A DNA stretch of 64,000 nt from Siccibacter colletis. GTDB lineage: Bacteria; Pseudomonadota; Gammaproteobacteria; Enterobacterales; Enterobacteriaceae. Below the pieces are notes generated by a model, which was not told where the DNA came from, searched no databases, and saw only the letters and a list, made by a program, of their open reading frames with translations. A program made the translations under genes and the position numbers. The stretch is taken from assembly GCF_000696575.1 (NCBI RefSeq), contig NZ_JMSQ01000003.1, forward strand, positions 62,001 through 126,000. Reading direction: 5' to 3'. Of the stretch, positions 54,081 through 62,748 are shown in pieces. Every line of letters starts with the position of its first letter. Position 1 is the first letter of the stretch.

Positions 54081-55201
54081 CGACGCGGCGTTTGCGGCTG
54101 GGCATGGTCGGCGGCGGCGAAGGGGCGTTCATCGGCGCGGTGCACCGTATTGCCGCGCGTATGGATGACCAGTATCAGCTGGTAGCCGGCGCATTCTCCT
54201 CCAGGGCGGAGGTAGCCGCCCGCAGCGGTGCCGCGCTGCACATTGAACCGGCTCGCTGCTACGCCACCTGGCAAAGCATGGCCGAACGCGAAGCAGCGCG
54301 CGAGGATGGCATTGATGTGGTGGCGATCGTCACGCCGAACCATCTGCACGTCCCGGTCGCCCGCACCTTTCTGGCGCAGGGCATCCACGTTATCTGCGAC
54401 AAGCCTTTAGGGCTTACGCTGGATGAGGGTCGCGCGCTGGCAGATGACATTGCGCGCAGCGGCTGCCGATTTGTGCTGACCCACAACTACAGCGCGCTGC
54501 CGATGGTGCGCGAAGCGCGTACCCGCGTCGCTAAGGGCGAGCTGGGGGAGATCCGCAGCGTTGAGGTGGAGTACCTGCAGGGCTGGCTTAACGAACGGGT
54601 TGAGTTAACCGATAACAAGCAGGCGTCATGGCGTGCCGATCCTGCGCTTGCCGGGGCCGGTGCCGCCGGAGATATTGCCACCCACGCCTGGCAGCTGGCG
54701 GCGTTTGTCAGCGGCATGCTGCCGGAGGCCCTGCGCGGTGAGCTGTTAACCCGCGTGGCGGGGCGGCAAATCGATGACGAAGTGTTCGCCGAGATGCGCT
54801 ATGCCAGCGGGGCGCGCGGGCGGCTGTGGGCCAGCCAGGTTGCCACCGGGTATGAAAACGATCTGCGGCTGCGCATCGTCGGCACCCGTGCCAGCCTGGC
54901 GTTTCGCCAGCAGCAGCCCAATGAGTTGACTATCCTGCCGCACGACGCCCCGGCGTATGTGGTGACCCGCAACGGACAGGGCATCTCGGCTGAGGTTGCG
55001 CTGACGTGCCGTACCCCGGCAGGCCATCCCGAAGGATATCTGGAGGGATTTGCCCAGATCTACCGCGAAGCGGCGCAGCTGATCCGCGGTGAGGCGATGC
55101 CGCTGCTGCCCGGTATTGCCGACGGCATCGCCGGCATGCAGTTCATCGCGCGCCTGCGGCAGAGCAGTGAGCAGGAGGGGGCTTGGGTGGCGTGGGCGTA
55201 G
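54077..55201 (+). CDS. Gfo/Idh/MocA-family oxidoreductase (second)
   Basis: A 374-residue member of the same superfamily as the gene at 51917 but from another subgroup. The Rossmann start is LGMVGGGEGAFIGAVHR and the EKP motif reads DKP (CDKPLGLTLDEG). GAAGDIATHAWQLAAFV contains the D-x3-H-type catalytic pair. Overlap with the isomerase gene (ATGA) shows strict coupling. Two dehydrogenases plus an epimerase suit an oxidise–epimerise–reduce route as in ycjS/ycjR of E. coli; this is inference. A terminator follows. Confidence 0.9.
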   Translation: MTTRRLRLGMVGGGEGAFIGAVHRIAARMDDQYQLVAGAFSSRAEVAARSGAALHIEPARCYATWQSMAEREAAREDGIDVVAIVTPNHLHVPVARTFLAQGIHVICDKPLGLTLDEGRALADDIARSGCRFVLTHNYSALPMVREARTRVAKGELGEIRSVEVEYLQGWLNERVELTDNKQASWRADPALAGAGAAGDIATHAWQLAAFVSGMLPEALRGELLTRVAGRQIDDEVFAEMRYASGARGRLWASQVATGYENDLRLRIVGTRASLAFRQQQPNELTILPHDAPAYVVTRNGQGISAEVALTCRTPAGHPEGYLEGFAQIYREAAQLIRGEAMPLLPGIADGIAGMQFIARLRQSSEQEGAWVAWA

Positions 55202-55246
55202 GGCGAACCGCGTCACAGCCACGTTTTAAAGGCGGGAGAGAAAAAT

Positions 55247-55274
55247 AAAACCCGGAGCTTGCTCCGGGTTCTTT
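55247..55274. terminator. Bidirectional terminator
   Basis: AACCCGGAGC and GCTCCGGGTT arms with a two-base loop, A-rich on the left and CTTT on the right. It closes the carbohydrate operon and, leftward, the cigR-like gene. Confidence 0.8.
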
Positions 55275-55291
55275 CCATAATGCACCAGACA

Positions 55292-55765
55292 TCAGTCAAA
55301 CACGTTATTGATCACCGCGGTGACCAGCGCCGTGCTTAGCGCAATCAGTACCAGATCTTTACCCACCATCTGCCACTCGTAACCCGGATAGTAAGGCAGC
55401 TCGCTCAGCATCGAGGCCGGCACGGCTTTCTTCGCAATCCCCGGCGGGAGCGGTTTGCCGCGCGCCAGATTTTTGGCGATGCCAGGTGGCAGCGGTTTAT
55501 TACCGGTAAGCCCATAATTCACCGCCAGATGGCGGGCGCGATCGTAGCTGATGTCGCGCTCGACGCGGTCGGGTTTACCGTAGTTTTTGCCGTTGCCCTG
55601 TTTTGCGGCGTTTCCTTTCTCTGCCTTTTCCGGTTTATTGCCGTGGTTGCCATGCTTGTTGCCGTTGCCATTACCATTGCCGTTATTTGCCAGCACCGGC
55701 GCCGACACCAGTGACACGCAGCCTGCCAGCAGTACTGCCATAAGAGATAAGCGACGCGTTTTCAT
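55292..55765 (-). CDS. cigR: CigR-family membrane protein
   Basis: A 157-residue protein starting MKTRRLSLMAVLLAGC at 55765, with AAAGG upstream. The N-terminus could be a cleaved signal (PVLA|NN) or a lipobox (LAGC, Cys16). A low-complexity Asn/Gly stretch (residues 27-43, GN repeats) is followed by a basic linker. A tandem copy of KPLPPGIAK is next (about residues 93-116), and the C-terminal membrane helix is DLVLIALSTALVTAVI. This is the layout of the CigR family; CigR of Salmonella SPI-3 is an anti-virulence protein. It is separated from srfABC by a terminator. Family assignment is by memory of motifs. Confidence 0.75.
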   Translation of the reverse strand: MKTRRLSLMAVLLAGCVSLVSAPVLANNGNGNGNGNKHGNHGNKPEKAEKGNAAKQGNGKNYGKPDRVERDISYDRARHLAVNYGLTGNKPLPPGIAKNLARGKPLPPGIAKKAVPASMLSELPYYPGYEWQMVGKDLVLIALSTALVTAVINNVFD

Positions 55766-55866
55766 ACCTTTTTCCTCATCCGACGGGAGCAACGCTATTC
55801 CACCACAATGCCAGCCCAACGCTATCTCACGTATTCCTGGTTTGTGGTCAGGTGCAAATTCCAGGC

Positions 55867-55900
55867 AAAAAAAATCCCGGCATGCCGGGATTATTATTTT
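55867..55900 (-). terminator. Intrinsic terminator of srfABC
   Basis: AATCCCGGC and GCCGGGATT arms. The A-run at 55867-55874 is the U-tract for the leftward srfABC transcript. It separates srfC from the cigR-like gene. Confidence 0.85.
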
Positions 55901-55908
55901 GTCACCAC

Positions 55909-58071
55909 TCACGCCAGCAGCTTACGCAGCGTCTGGCGCTGCTTGTCGTTAATGTCGAGCGGATGCTGGTAGCCGATGTTCTCCACTGCGCGGGTGTAGA
56001 GCGCGACCAGCCAGTCGTAGACAAACTGCGTGGCGGCATGTACCGGCTGTTCACCCAGCTTCGTCAGACGCGTGTGCTGCTGCGGTGCCGGTGCGAAGAT
56101 GGTTGCCCCCGGCGTGACGCGGCTGGCCGGACGGACATCCACGGCAACAGCGTCATAGCCAAGCCAGGTGATGAAGTCACCGAGCAGCGCCTGGACTCGC
56201 GCTGCGGTGTGCGCCGGATCTTCGAGCGCGGCCGCCAGATCGAGGCGGTAGCTGGTGACTACCAGAATATCACCCAGCTGTTGCAGCGTGTCACTGCTGA
56301 TACCAAAGTGGGTTGCCACCTCCGCGCGTCGCGTCCAGTGGCGCACATGATTGACCCAGGCTTTGTGAAACGCGTTGCCGTGGGCAGCGGTTAGCATCGC
56401 GCTGTCACCCTGCGGCTGCGGGGCAGCAAACAGATCGACGCTGAGATCGAACGGCGTGCGCGGCGCGGCGGTGATCGGCGGGGCTTCAGTCTGCGGCAGC
56501 TGTTGCACCAGGCCTGCCGGAAGCAGCCCCTCCAGCAGTTCGCCGTGACGTGGCGCGATACGCTGCAGGCTGCGCACCGTCTGCTCGGCGCTGGCTTTCG
56601 CCGCCTCGCTGTCGTGTTGTCCGTCGTTGCTGAAGCGGCTGAAGGTGCGCCCCAGCTCCTGGCTGAGCGCAGCGCGCAGTCCGGCAAGCCGTCCGGCGTG
56701 ATGAGTGGCGTCCAGCGCCTGGCTCAGCCACTCGGTCAGGCGTTGCAGGTTGCGGCCATCGAGCGCCTGCAATGTACCCCAGCGCTGACCGGGTTTACCC
56801 AGCAGCCGCTGGATCGCCTCATCAAGATGTTCCCCGTCGCTGAACCGGCTATCGTGTGGCGTAATGGCCCACACCAGCCCCGGCAGGGCATCTTCTTTGG
56901 CGGGCTGGGTCGTGTCTACCCAGTGCGACAGCTGGCGGGCCAGGGTCGGGATGGCGCTGCGCGACGGCGCGGCATTACAGATCAGCAGCACATCGGGCTG
57001 CAGGCGCTGCCGGTACCACTCCAGCAGGAAGCGGCGTTTGGTCAGGGACATATCCGCGCCGTCAATGGCGCAGAAACCCGGGATGTCTATGACGTCCACC
57101 TCATCCAGCGCCTGCTGCGGCACCGGCAGCACCAGTTCAGCGCACAGACGGTTCAGCACGCTGAGTGCAAGATTTACCGCCGGACCCGGTTCGCCGTTCT
57201 CAACCGGACGCACCAGTACGTCAGCGCTATCGTCTTCGCGCAGCTCGCCTTCGGTGAGAAAACCGTCCACCGGCAGTGAGAAATTGTCGATCAGCAGGCT
57301 CTGCGGGGCGTGTACTTCCTCTGCATGACCGAGACGCTGCAGGGCATCAGCCAGCTCCAGCCAGTGCTGCGTCAGCTCGCGCTGCTCTCCCCAGAACAGC
57401 GACCACGCCTGAGCGCGCCCCGCGAGGTCGAGGGTCGGGATCAGCTGCGCCAGCTGCTGCCAGTGCGCCTCGTCAACCGCCTGTGCTTTCGCTGCTACCT
57501 GCTGCTGCCAGTGACGGGCAACTTGCATGACCTCATCGGCGCGACTGCCGGGCAGGGTCTGCGGCTGGCTCATGTCGCGCAGGCGTTGCAGATGCAGTTC
57601 AACCGCCGCCCGCTCCGGCGGGCGCGCGCCCGGCTGGGCGTGGTAATGCAGGATTAGCAACTGGACCAGATCCGCTTCGCTGAACAGACGCAGCGTCAGC
57701 GGATAGCCGTCGGTAAAGCCCGGCTTACGCGCTACGAAACGCAGGGCCATCGACAGCGGACTGTGGCCGGGGTTGATCTGGTTGAGATAGTCCACCGGTT
57801 TATCACCGAGGTTTACCACCAGGCGGCCATCGGCGCTGCCAACCAGGGTACGCAGCAGGTGCGCTTTACCAGCGTGAGAGTGACCATACAGGCCCAGCGT
57901 TGCCGGGCGCTGTTGTGCGCCTGCGATAGCGCGATAGCGCGCGCTGGCGTGGTTCAGGTGCGCCAGCAGGGCATCAGCTTCGTCATCCAGCAGCGGTGAG
58001 GTGGTGCGGGCGGTGTGTACCCATGTGGTCAGGGCATCAAGCTTCGTCTGCTCAGGGGTGACAATACTCAT
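55909..58071 (-). CDS. srfC: SrfC-family P-loop virulence factor
   Basis: A 720-residue protein, third gene of srfABC. Near the N-terminus a P-loop is visible (LGLYGHSHAGKAHLL, residues 60-73), but the usual Ser/Thr after the lysine is Ala70, so it is degenerate. A G3/Walker B-like DVIDIPGF follows at 326-333. The layout is that of dynamin-like or septin-like large GTPases: P-loop, long helical insertions, DxxG. The middle and end are helical and leucine-rich. In Salmonella srfC belongs to the SsrB-regulated srfABC operon and is listed as a putative virulence effector; its biochemical function is not known. It overlaps srfB by 4 bp. Confidence 0.9.
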   Translation of the reverse strand: MSIVTPEQTKLDALTTWVHTARTTSPLLDDEADALLAHLNHASARYRAIAGAQQRPATLGLYGHSHAGKAHLLRTLVGSADGRLVVNLGDKPVDYLNQINPGHSPLSMALRFVARKPGFTDGYPLTLRLFSEADLVQLLILHYHAQPGARPPERAAVELHLQRLRDMSQPQTLPGSRADEVMQVARHWQQQVAAKAQAVDEAHWQQLAQLIPTLDLAGRAQAWSLFWGEQRELTQHWLELADALQRLGHAEEVHAPQSLLIDNFSLPVDGFLTEGELREDDSADVLVRPVENGEPGPAVNLALSVLNRLCAELVLPVPQQALDEVDVIDIPGFCAIDGADMSLTKRRFLLEWYRQRLQPDVLLICNAAPSRSAIPTLARQLSHWVDTTQPAKEDALPGLVWAITPHDSRFSDGEHLDEAIQRLLGKPGQRWGTLQALDGRNLQRLTEWLSQALDATHHAGRLAGLRAALSQELGRTFSRFSNDGQHDSEAAKASAEQTVRSLQRIAPRHGELLEGLLPAGLVQQLPQTEAPPITAAPRTPFDLSVDLFAAPQPQGDSAMLTAAHGNAFHKAWVNHVRHWTRRAEVATHFGISSDTLQQLGDILVVTSYRLDLAAALEDPAHTAARVQALLGDFITWLGYDAVAVDVRPASRVTPGATIFAPAPQQHTRLTKLGEQPVHAATQFVYDWLVALYTRAVENIGYQHPLDINDKQRQTLRKLLA

Positions 58072-61064
58072 TTCAGATACACGCTCCCGCTGTCGATCCA
58101 GTAGTGGCTACGGCTGCTGCGGCGGCCGGCCAGAGTGTTCAGTTTAAACGTCAGTTGTTCGGCAGGCACGCGGGTACCGTCCTGAAGCCAGGCGTCGGCG
58201 AGCACAAACGACACCGGCCCCTGGGTTTTGCTGCCGCCCGCCAGCTGCAGGCGGACATTCAGTACGCCGTCACCGGCGATGGTTTTTGCCAGCTCCGGAG
58301 CGTTAATCGACAGGCTGTACAGCGGTGTAGCGGGCCAGCGCGCGTTGTCCAGCTGACGGAATCCGAGGGTCACGCTGCCGCGCAGCGGGAACTGAATGCG
58401 CGCATCGAGCTTCTCGCCGGGTTTGTCGAGGTCGATATCGCGATACCAGATATTTTCATCGCGCAGGGTATTGCTGGTGTCGTCCAGCACCCCGAGGTAG
58501 CGCACGGTGGAGTAGGCCCCGATATCGGCCGCCTTAAAGTTGAAGCGCGGCAGACGCAGATCGAGCGCCAGGCTGCACAGCATTGCCCCGACCGCTGCGG
58601 TGGATTTCGGGTTGCCGACGCGGCCATGCGTGCTGAAGGGATACCACTCATGCACAGAATAGTTATCCAGCCAGACAATGCGGCTGACCGGCACCGGCTG
58701 CAGATGGCGCACCAGCGCCTGCACGCCCGGCAGACAGCCCGGACGGCCGGTCACCAGCAGCACGTCGCAGCGGTAGTGGGAGATCACTTCGCACAGGGCG
58801 TGCAGCGGGGCGCTGAGGCTGAAATGCCCCTCCAGCATCGCGTCGCTTAATTCGCGGAAGTTAACCTGCAGCGGTACGGCGAGAATGTCGAAGGCGGCAG
58901 CATCGGCGGGCAGCGCATGCTGGATCGCCTGCTCCAGGTAGTGGATCACGTTGCGCGTAGGCTTCTGGGTCAGCAGGTCGCCGGTCAGGGCGTGCAGGCC
59001 CGCCAGCGGATCGGCCGGGTCGCTCTGCTCCCAGCCCGCGAGAATGGCGTGACCAATGGGCATCAGCAGCTGCAGCGTGGTCTGCTGGCGCAAAATTGCC
59101 TGGGTGTCCATGCGCCCGGAATCGCCAAACAGGGATGCCATCAGGGTCGGCGCATCGCCAACCCCCGCTTTCTGCAGCGCGTCCTGCAACGCCGGTAGCA
59201 CGCAGCGCTGGATCACATCCAGCAGAATATCGTCTCCGGCGACCTTGAAGCCTTCACGGAACAGCAGCGACGGGGTGATCTTCACATTGCTGCCGCTGCC
59301 GTCATCGAGGCGGTAGTGGGTGATAGCCATGTCGGTGGTGCCGCCGCCGATATCCAGCGAGGCAATACGCAGTTCGCGGCCGGGAGCCGTGGTATTTTCC
59401 GGGGCGCGATCGGGGCGGGCAAGGGCGGCGAAGAACTGTTCGGTCTGGCCGTGATAATGCACCATCGCTTCGTTATAGAGCCACACCAACTGGCCGCAGC
59501 TGGCTTCATCCCACTCCATCTGCACGGCAGGCGCCGGAACGCTGCTCTGCCCGCGCGACCAGTCATCCGAGAAATCGTCATCCTGCGGATGCCAACCGTT
59601 GGCTTTCCAGACCAGGGCGATCGCTTCCTGCATGCGGCGGCGGAAAATCTCGCGCTCCTCTTTCGGCATCGCCGACGGCAGGGTGAGGATCAGGGTGCGC
59701 AGCTGACGCGGTGAAGCCGGGAAGCCCATACGCAGGCGATTGCCGACGCTGTTGATCTGGCACAGCGCCTGAGAGAGCAGTTCGCACAGCATGTGCGTCA
59801 TCAGCGAGCTGCGGCTGTACTGCGGAGAGAACACCGGCAGACGCTCGTCCAGCGGCAGGTTATACAGCGGCTGACCGTCGTCGTTCATCAGGTTCATCAG
59901 CGGGAATGCGGTAGCCAGCGGCTCGTGCGCGGTTTTCACATTCAGCTGGCTGAAGCGCCACCCCTGGCTGGCCGGGGTTTCATCCCACAGATAGCGACGC
60001 GGGCTGGAGAGGCCGCTGTAGCCTTCGGTGCCGGGGCGCTGCATCGCCAGCTTGCGCGCTTCGTCACCGACGCGAACGATGGAGGGCCAGACAAAGGCGT
60101 CATCGCGGCCGCTCTCGACCGAGAAGTGCTGTTTGCCGAAGCGCGCCTCGGCGAACTCCAGACGACTGGTGAACATCGGCTCGTTGAGGAACTGCGGCTC
60201 GCTCAGGGAACGCACCTGCAGCTCCATCGTCTGGCGCAGCCCGTCGTTGGCCTCGCCGTGATCTTCAATAATCACGCCGCAGGTATGGGTATTGCCGACG
60301 TCAAGGATCAGGTCAACCGGCACTGGCGGGGTGTTCAGGGTGGCGTTTACCAGCTTCACTTCCGGAATGGAAATCTGCTCGCCGAGCAGGCCCATCAGGT
60401 TCAGCCAGTGCGCCTGGTACTCAAAGCCTTTCAGCGCCTGGGTGATGTCGCGCTCGTGGCGCTCCTCTTCCTGGGTGGCGAACTGGGTGAAGGCTTCTCG
60501 CAGCCAGCCATCAACCCAGGTCTGGTCGAGAAAATCACCGACCTCGTCGTCGCGCCAGGCCAGGGTAAAGCGGGTGCCGTTGCGCACGTCGTTTTGCGAC
60601 GGGGCCAGCAGCGCGGCGTGGTCAGCTTCGACCAGACGCGTATCCAGCGCCAGGGTGACGCGGTGGGTATTCCCCGCCTGATCCGGCTGCGGCAGCTTGC
60701 GGATCTGCACCCGCGCCCAGTTGTCCGGGCCTTCCACAAAGGTGCGCGGCGGGTTGAAGCGCAGGAATGGCACCGGTAGCCAGACGCCATTCAGCAGCGC
60801 GAGCGAGTGCTCCAGCGCCACTTTACTTTCCGGCTTCACCACCTCGGCTGCACCGCCGCGTGGGGCGGGCAGGGTGTATTTTCCGGCGCTGATGTCGTAA
60901 TCGAGGCGCAGCAGCGGGCCGTTGGCGGTTTTACGCACGAAGCGCCCGGCGTGGGGCTGCTCCAGCGGCGTTAAGCCAAAATCAAGAAACTGCACCCCGC
61001 TGTTTTCAATCAGGGTTACGCTCTGTTTGTAATCGCACAGGTTTGCCAGCATAGGATCAGGCAC
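58068..61064 (-). CDS. srfB: SrfB-family actin/Hsp70-fold ATPase-like protein
   Basis: A 998-residue protein with a clear actin/Hsp70/sugar-kinase nucleotide fold in its middle. Phosphate 1 is LDVGNTHTCGV (residues 254-264), phosphate 2 is SLDIGGGTTDMAI (569-581), and the adenosine-loop candidate is LLVTGRPGCLPGVQAL. The region before 250 and after 850 is family-specific. No signal peptide or membrane helix is seen. It starts inside srfA (8 bp overlap) and its end overlaps srfC (ATGA), so the three proteins are made together and probably form a complex. Function unknown. Confidence 0.92.
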   Translation of the reverse strand: MPDPMLANLCDYKQSVTLIENSGVQFLDFGLTPLEQPHAGRFVRKTANGPLLRLDYDISAGKYTLPAPRGGAAEVVKPESKVALEHSLALLNGVWLPVPFLRFNPPRTFVEGPDNWARVQIRKLPQPDQAGNTHRVTLALDTRLVEADHAALLAPSQNDVRNGTRFTLAWRDDEVGDFLDQTWVDGWLREAFTQFATQEEERHERDITQALKGFEYQAHWLNLMGLLGEQISIPEVKLVNATLNTPPVPVDLILDVGNTHTCGVIIEDHGEANDGLRQTMELQVRSLSEPQFLNEPMFTSRLEFAEARFGKQHFSVESGRDDAFVWPSIVRVGDEARKLAMQRPGTEGYSGLSSPRRYLWDETPASQGWRFSQLNVKTAHEPLATAFPLMNLMNDDGQPLYNLPLDERLPVFSPQYSRSSLMTHMLCELLSQALCQINSVGNRLRMGFPASPRQLRTLILTLPSAMPKEEREIFRRRMQEAIALVWKANGWHPQDDDFSDDWSRGQSSVPAPAVQMEWDEASCGQLVWLYNEAMVHYHGQTEQFFAALARPDRAPENTTAPGRELRIASLDIGGGTTDMAITHYRLDDGSGSNVKITPSLLFREGFKVAGDDILLDVIQRCVLPALQDALQKAGVGDAPTLMASLFGDSGRMDTQAILRQQTTLQLLMPIGHAILAGWEQSDPADPLAGLHALTGDLLTQKPTRNVIHYLEQAIQHALPADAAAFDILAVPLQVNFRELSDAMLEGHFSLSAPLHALCEVISHYRCDVLLVTGRPGCLPGVQALVRHLQPVPVSRIVWLDNYSVHEWYPFSTHGRVGNPKSTAAVGAMLCSLALDLRLPRFNFKAADIGAYSTVRYLGVLDDTSNTLRDENIWYRDIDLDKPGEKLDARIQFPLRGSVTLGFRQLDNARWPATPLYSLSINAPELAKTIAGDGVLNVRLQLAGGSKTQGPVSFVLADAWLQDGTRVPAEQLTFKLNTLAGRRSSRSHYWIDSGSVYLK

Positions 61065-62445
61065 TCACTTTTCTGAATGTCACAGGGACCACGGTTTTCT
61101 CGTCGTACTGACCGGTGCACTGCGCGGCGTTGTTCTCGGTGGCTTTGCAGGCGATCTCCGGCACGTTATAGCGTGCCCCGTCGCTGCAGCGCGCCGCACC
61201 GCGGGTTTTTATCATCAGGGTGCCATCGCTGTGCAGCCCGGAGAATACCTCCGCTTTGCAGGTCACTTTGCCGCGCAGGGTAACGGTGGTCTGGCCCTTG
61301 TTCTTATTGATCTGATAGCGCAGCGCCGGCACTTTGCCGCTCACCGGGTCGCGGAAATCAACCTCAACGCGCCAGTTGCCGTTGAGGAAGGTGGTGGAGC
61401 CGATGCGCACCTGCTCTGCATCCATCACCAGCGCATCCTTCGGCGGCGGCTCAATCACCACCGGCGCAGGAGGCGGTTCCGGGGCAGGCGGCGGGGTAAA
61501 CTGGGCTTCGCGCAGCGGCAGGCTGGCGGTAAGTGCCGGAACCGCCTGCACCGGCGCAGGTGCAATGGCTACAGGCTGAACCGGCGCGGGGGCAGCAACA
61601 GTCACTGCCGGGGCCGCTGGCTTCATGGCAATCCATACCGCCGGCACGGCAACGGCCGCGACTACCACGGCAGCCACCGGCAGCGCCCACAGCGGCACCT
61701 GCTTTTTACGCGCCGCGGGGGCGGGCTGCGGTTCCGGCTGCGGCGTTTGCACGGCGCTCTGCGGCGCGGCGGTGACCGGGTTAACCGGATACGGGGTATA
61801 GACCAGCGGCTCGGCCGTGGAGGCCAACGCTGCGGGCTGGGCAACCGGGGCTGGCGCAGGCGGCGGAGTCAGCAGCGGCGCATCCGGCTCGCTGAGGGTC
61901 ACCGTGACCGGCTCCGGAACAAGCTCTTCCTCCGGCGTGGTATCTATTTCCGGCTCCGGCGGCTCTGCGATCGCCAGGCAGGCCAGCACGTCGTCGGCTA
62001 TGCTCTCATTGAGATTTACGAAGCCCCAGAAGGTGATCACCGCGCGATCGTCCACCAGGTAAACGTGGTTGCTGCCGGGGAACTGCAGCGCTTTTGCCAG
62101 CAGCGCGCCGAAACGCACCTGCGGCGCTTTGTCAGACTGCATGCAGCGCTTGCTCAGGGCCAGCGCGCCAGCAATGGTTTTTTCCAGGCTTTTCAGCGCC
62201 CGCTCGCGGGTATCGCTGTCGGCGGCAGCCCAGCCGCGTACGCTGCCGGGGAAGGGGGCATACCAGTCAACCCGGTCGCCATCATCGTTAATCTGGGGGA
62301 TCGCCAGGCAGTCGATCAGCGCCTGCTGTTTGCGAAGACGCAGCGTTTCGCGAATCTGTAGCGCCGAGTCGAAGACCGACTGGCCGTTTTCGCCCACTGC
62401 CTGATAGTCATCCAGCGAGCCGCTGCGTAAGAGAATTTTTGCCAC
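61057..62445 (-). CDS. srfA: SrfA-family membrane-anchored proline-rich protein
   Basis: A 462-residue protein. Start is placed at the GTG at 62445 (AKILLRSGSLDDYQ follows), because AGGAAG lies eight bases upstream; a GTG ten codons earlier (62475) lacks one. The N-terminal domain (about 1-160) is followed by an acidic, proline-rich linker (about 160-245), a basic KKQV edge, a single membrane helix (about 251-274), another proline/alanine-rich linker and a small C-terminal domain, rich in cysteines (VTCKAEVFSGLHSD, RCSDGARYNVPEIACKA), probably periplasmic. It heads srfABC. Confidence 0.9.
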   Translation of the reverse strand: MAKILLRSGSLDDYQAVGENGQSVFDSALQIRETLRLRKQQALIDCLAIPQINDDGDRVDWYAPFPGSVRGWAAADSDTRERALKSLEKTIAGALALSKRCMQSDKAPQVRFGALLAKALQFPGSNHVYLVDDRAVITFWGFVNLNESIADDVLACLAIAEPPEPEIDTTPEEELVPEPVTVTLSEPDAPLLTPPPAPAPVAQPAALASTAEPLVYTPYPVNPVTAAPQSAVQTPQPEPQPAPAARKKQVPLWALPVAAVVVAAVAVPAVWIAMKPAAPAVTVAAPAPVQPVAIAPAPVQAVPALTASLPLREAQFTPPPAPEPPPAPVVIEPPPKDALVMDAEQVRIGSTTFLNGNWRVEVDFRDPVSGKVPALRYQINKNKGQTTVTLRGKVTCKAEVFSGLHSDGTLMIKTRGAARCSDGARYNVPEIACKATENNAAQCTGQYDEKTVVPVTFRKVSA

Positions 62446-62748
62446 GTTTACTTCCTGCCGTTGTGCCACTTTCACGCATCTACTGTATCGACCCGGCGCA
62501 CAAGTAAACGGCGGAAGAAGTACAAAAAAGGCCGAATTCTCCCGCTATTGAAATCCAGGAATTTTCTTGACCTTTATAAAAACGCCTTAACCGAAATTAC
62601 CCGCTGACTCAGCAGCACCGTGATTGCTGAGGAAATAAACAAATCCGGCCAAAAATGAATAACATGAGAGGATTTGGTTATTTGCGCCTGCCCGACGGCT
62701 ATGCTGAGATCGGCCCCGACAATAATTCAGGACAACAGGATGCTTTCC
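62446..62748. other. Divergent promoter region, srfA / DppA-like gene
   Basis: About 300 bp without a supported gene. It must contain the promoters of srfABC (leftward) and the binding-protein gene (rightward). A rightward open frame from 62655 is a shadow of the DppA-like gene in another frame. I could not assign a firm -35/-10 pair or a virulence-regulator box. Confidence 0.5.

Noticed and set aside
55665-55690. Short tandem repeat in the cigR-like gene
   Set aside because: It encodes the Gly/Asn low-complexity stretch of the protein and is explained by coding sequence.
61231-62361. A 376-codon rightward open frame across srfA
   Set aside because: Arg/Gly-rich product of reading the proline/alanine-rich srfA linkers backwards; srfA has overlap with srfB and a proper ribosome site.
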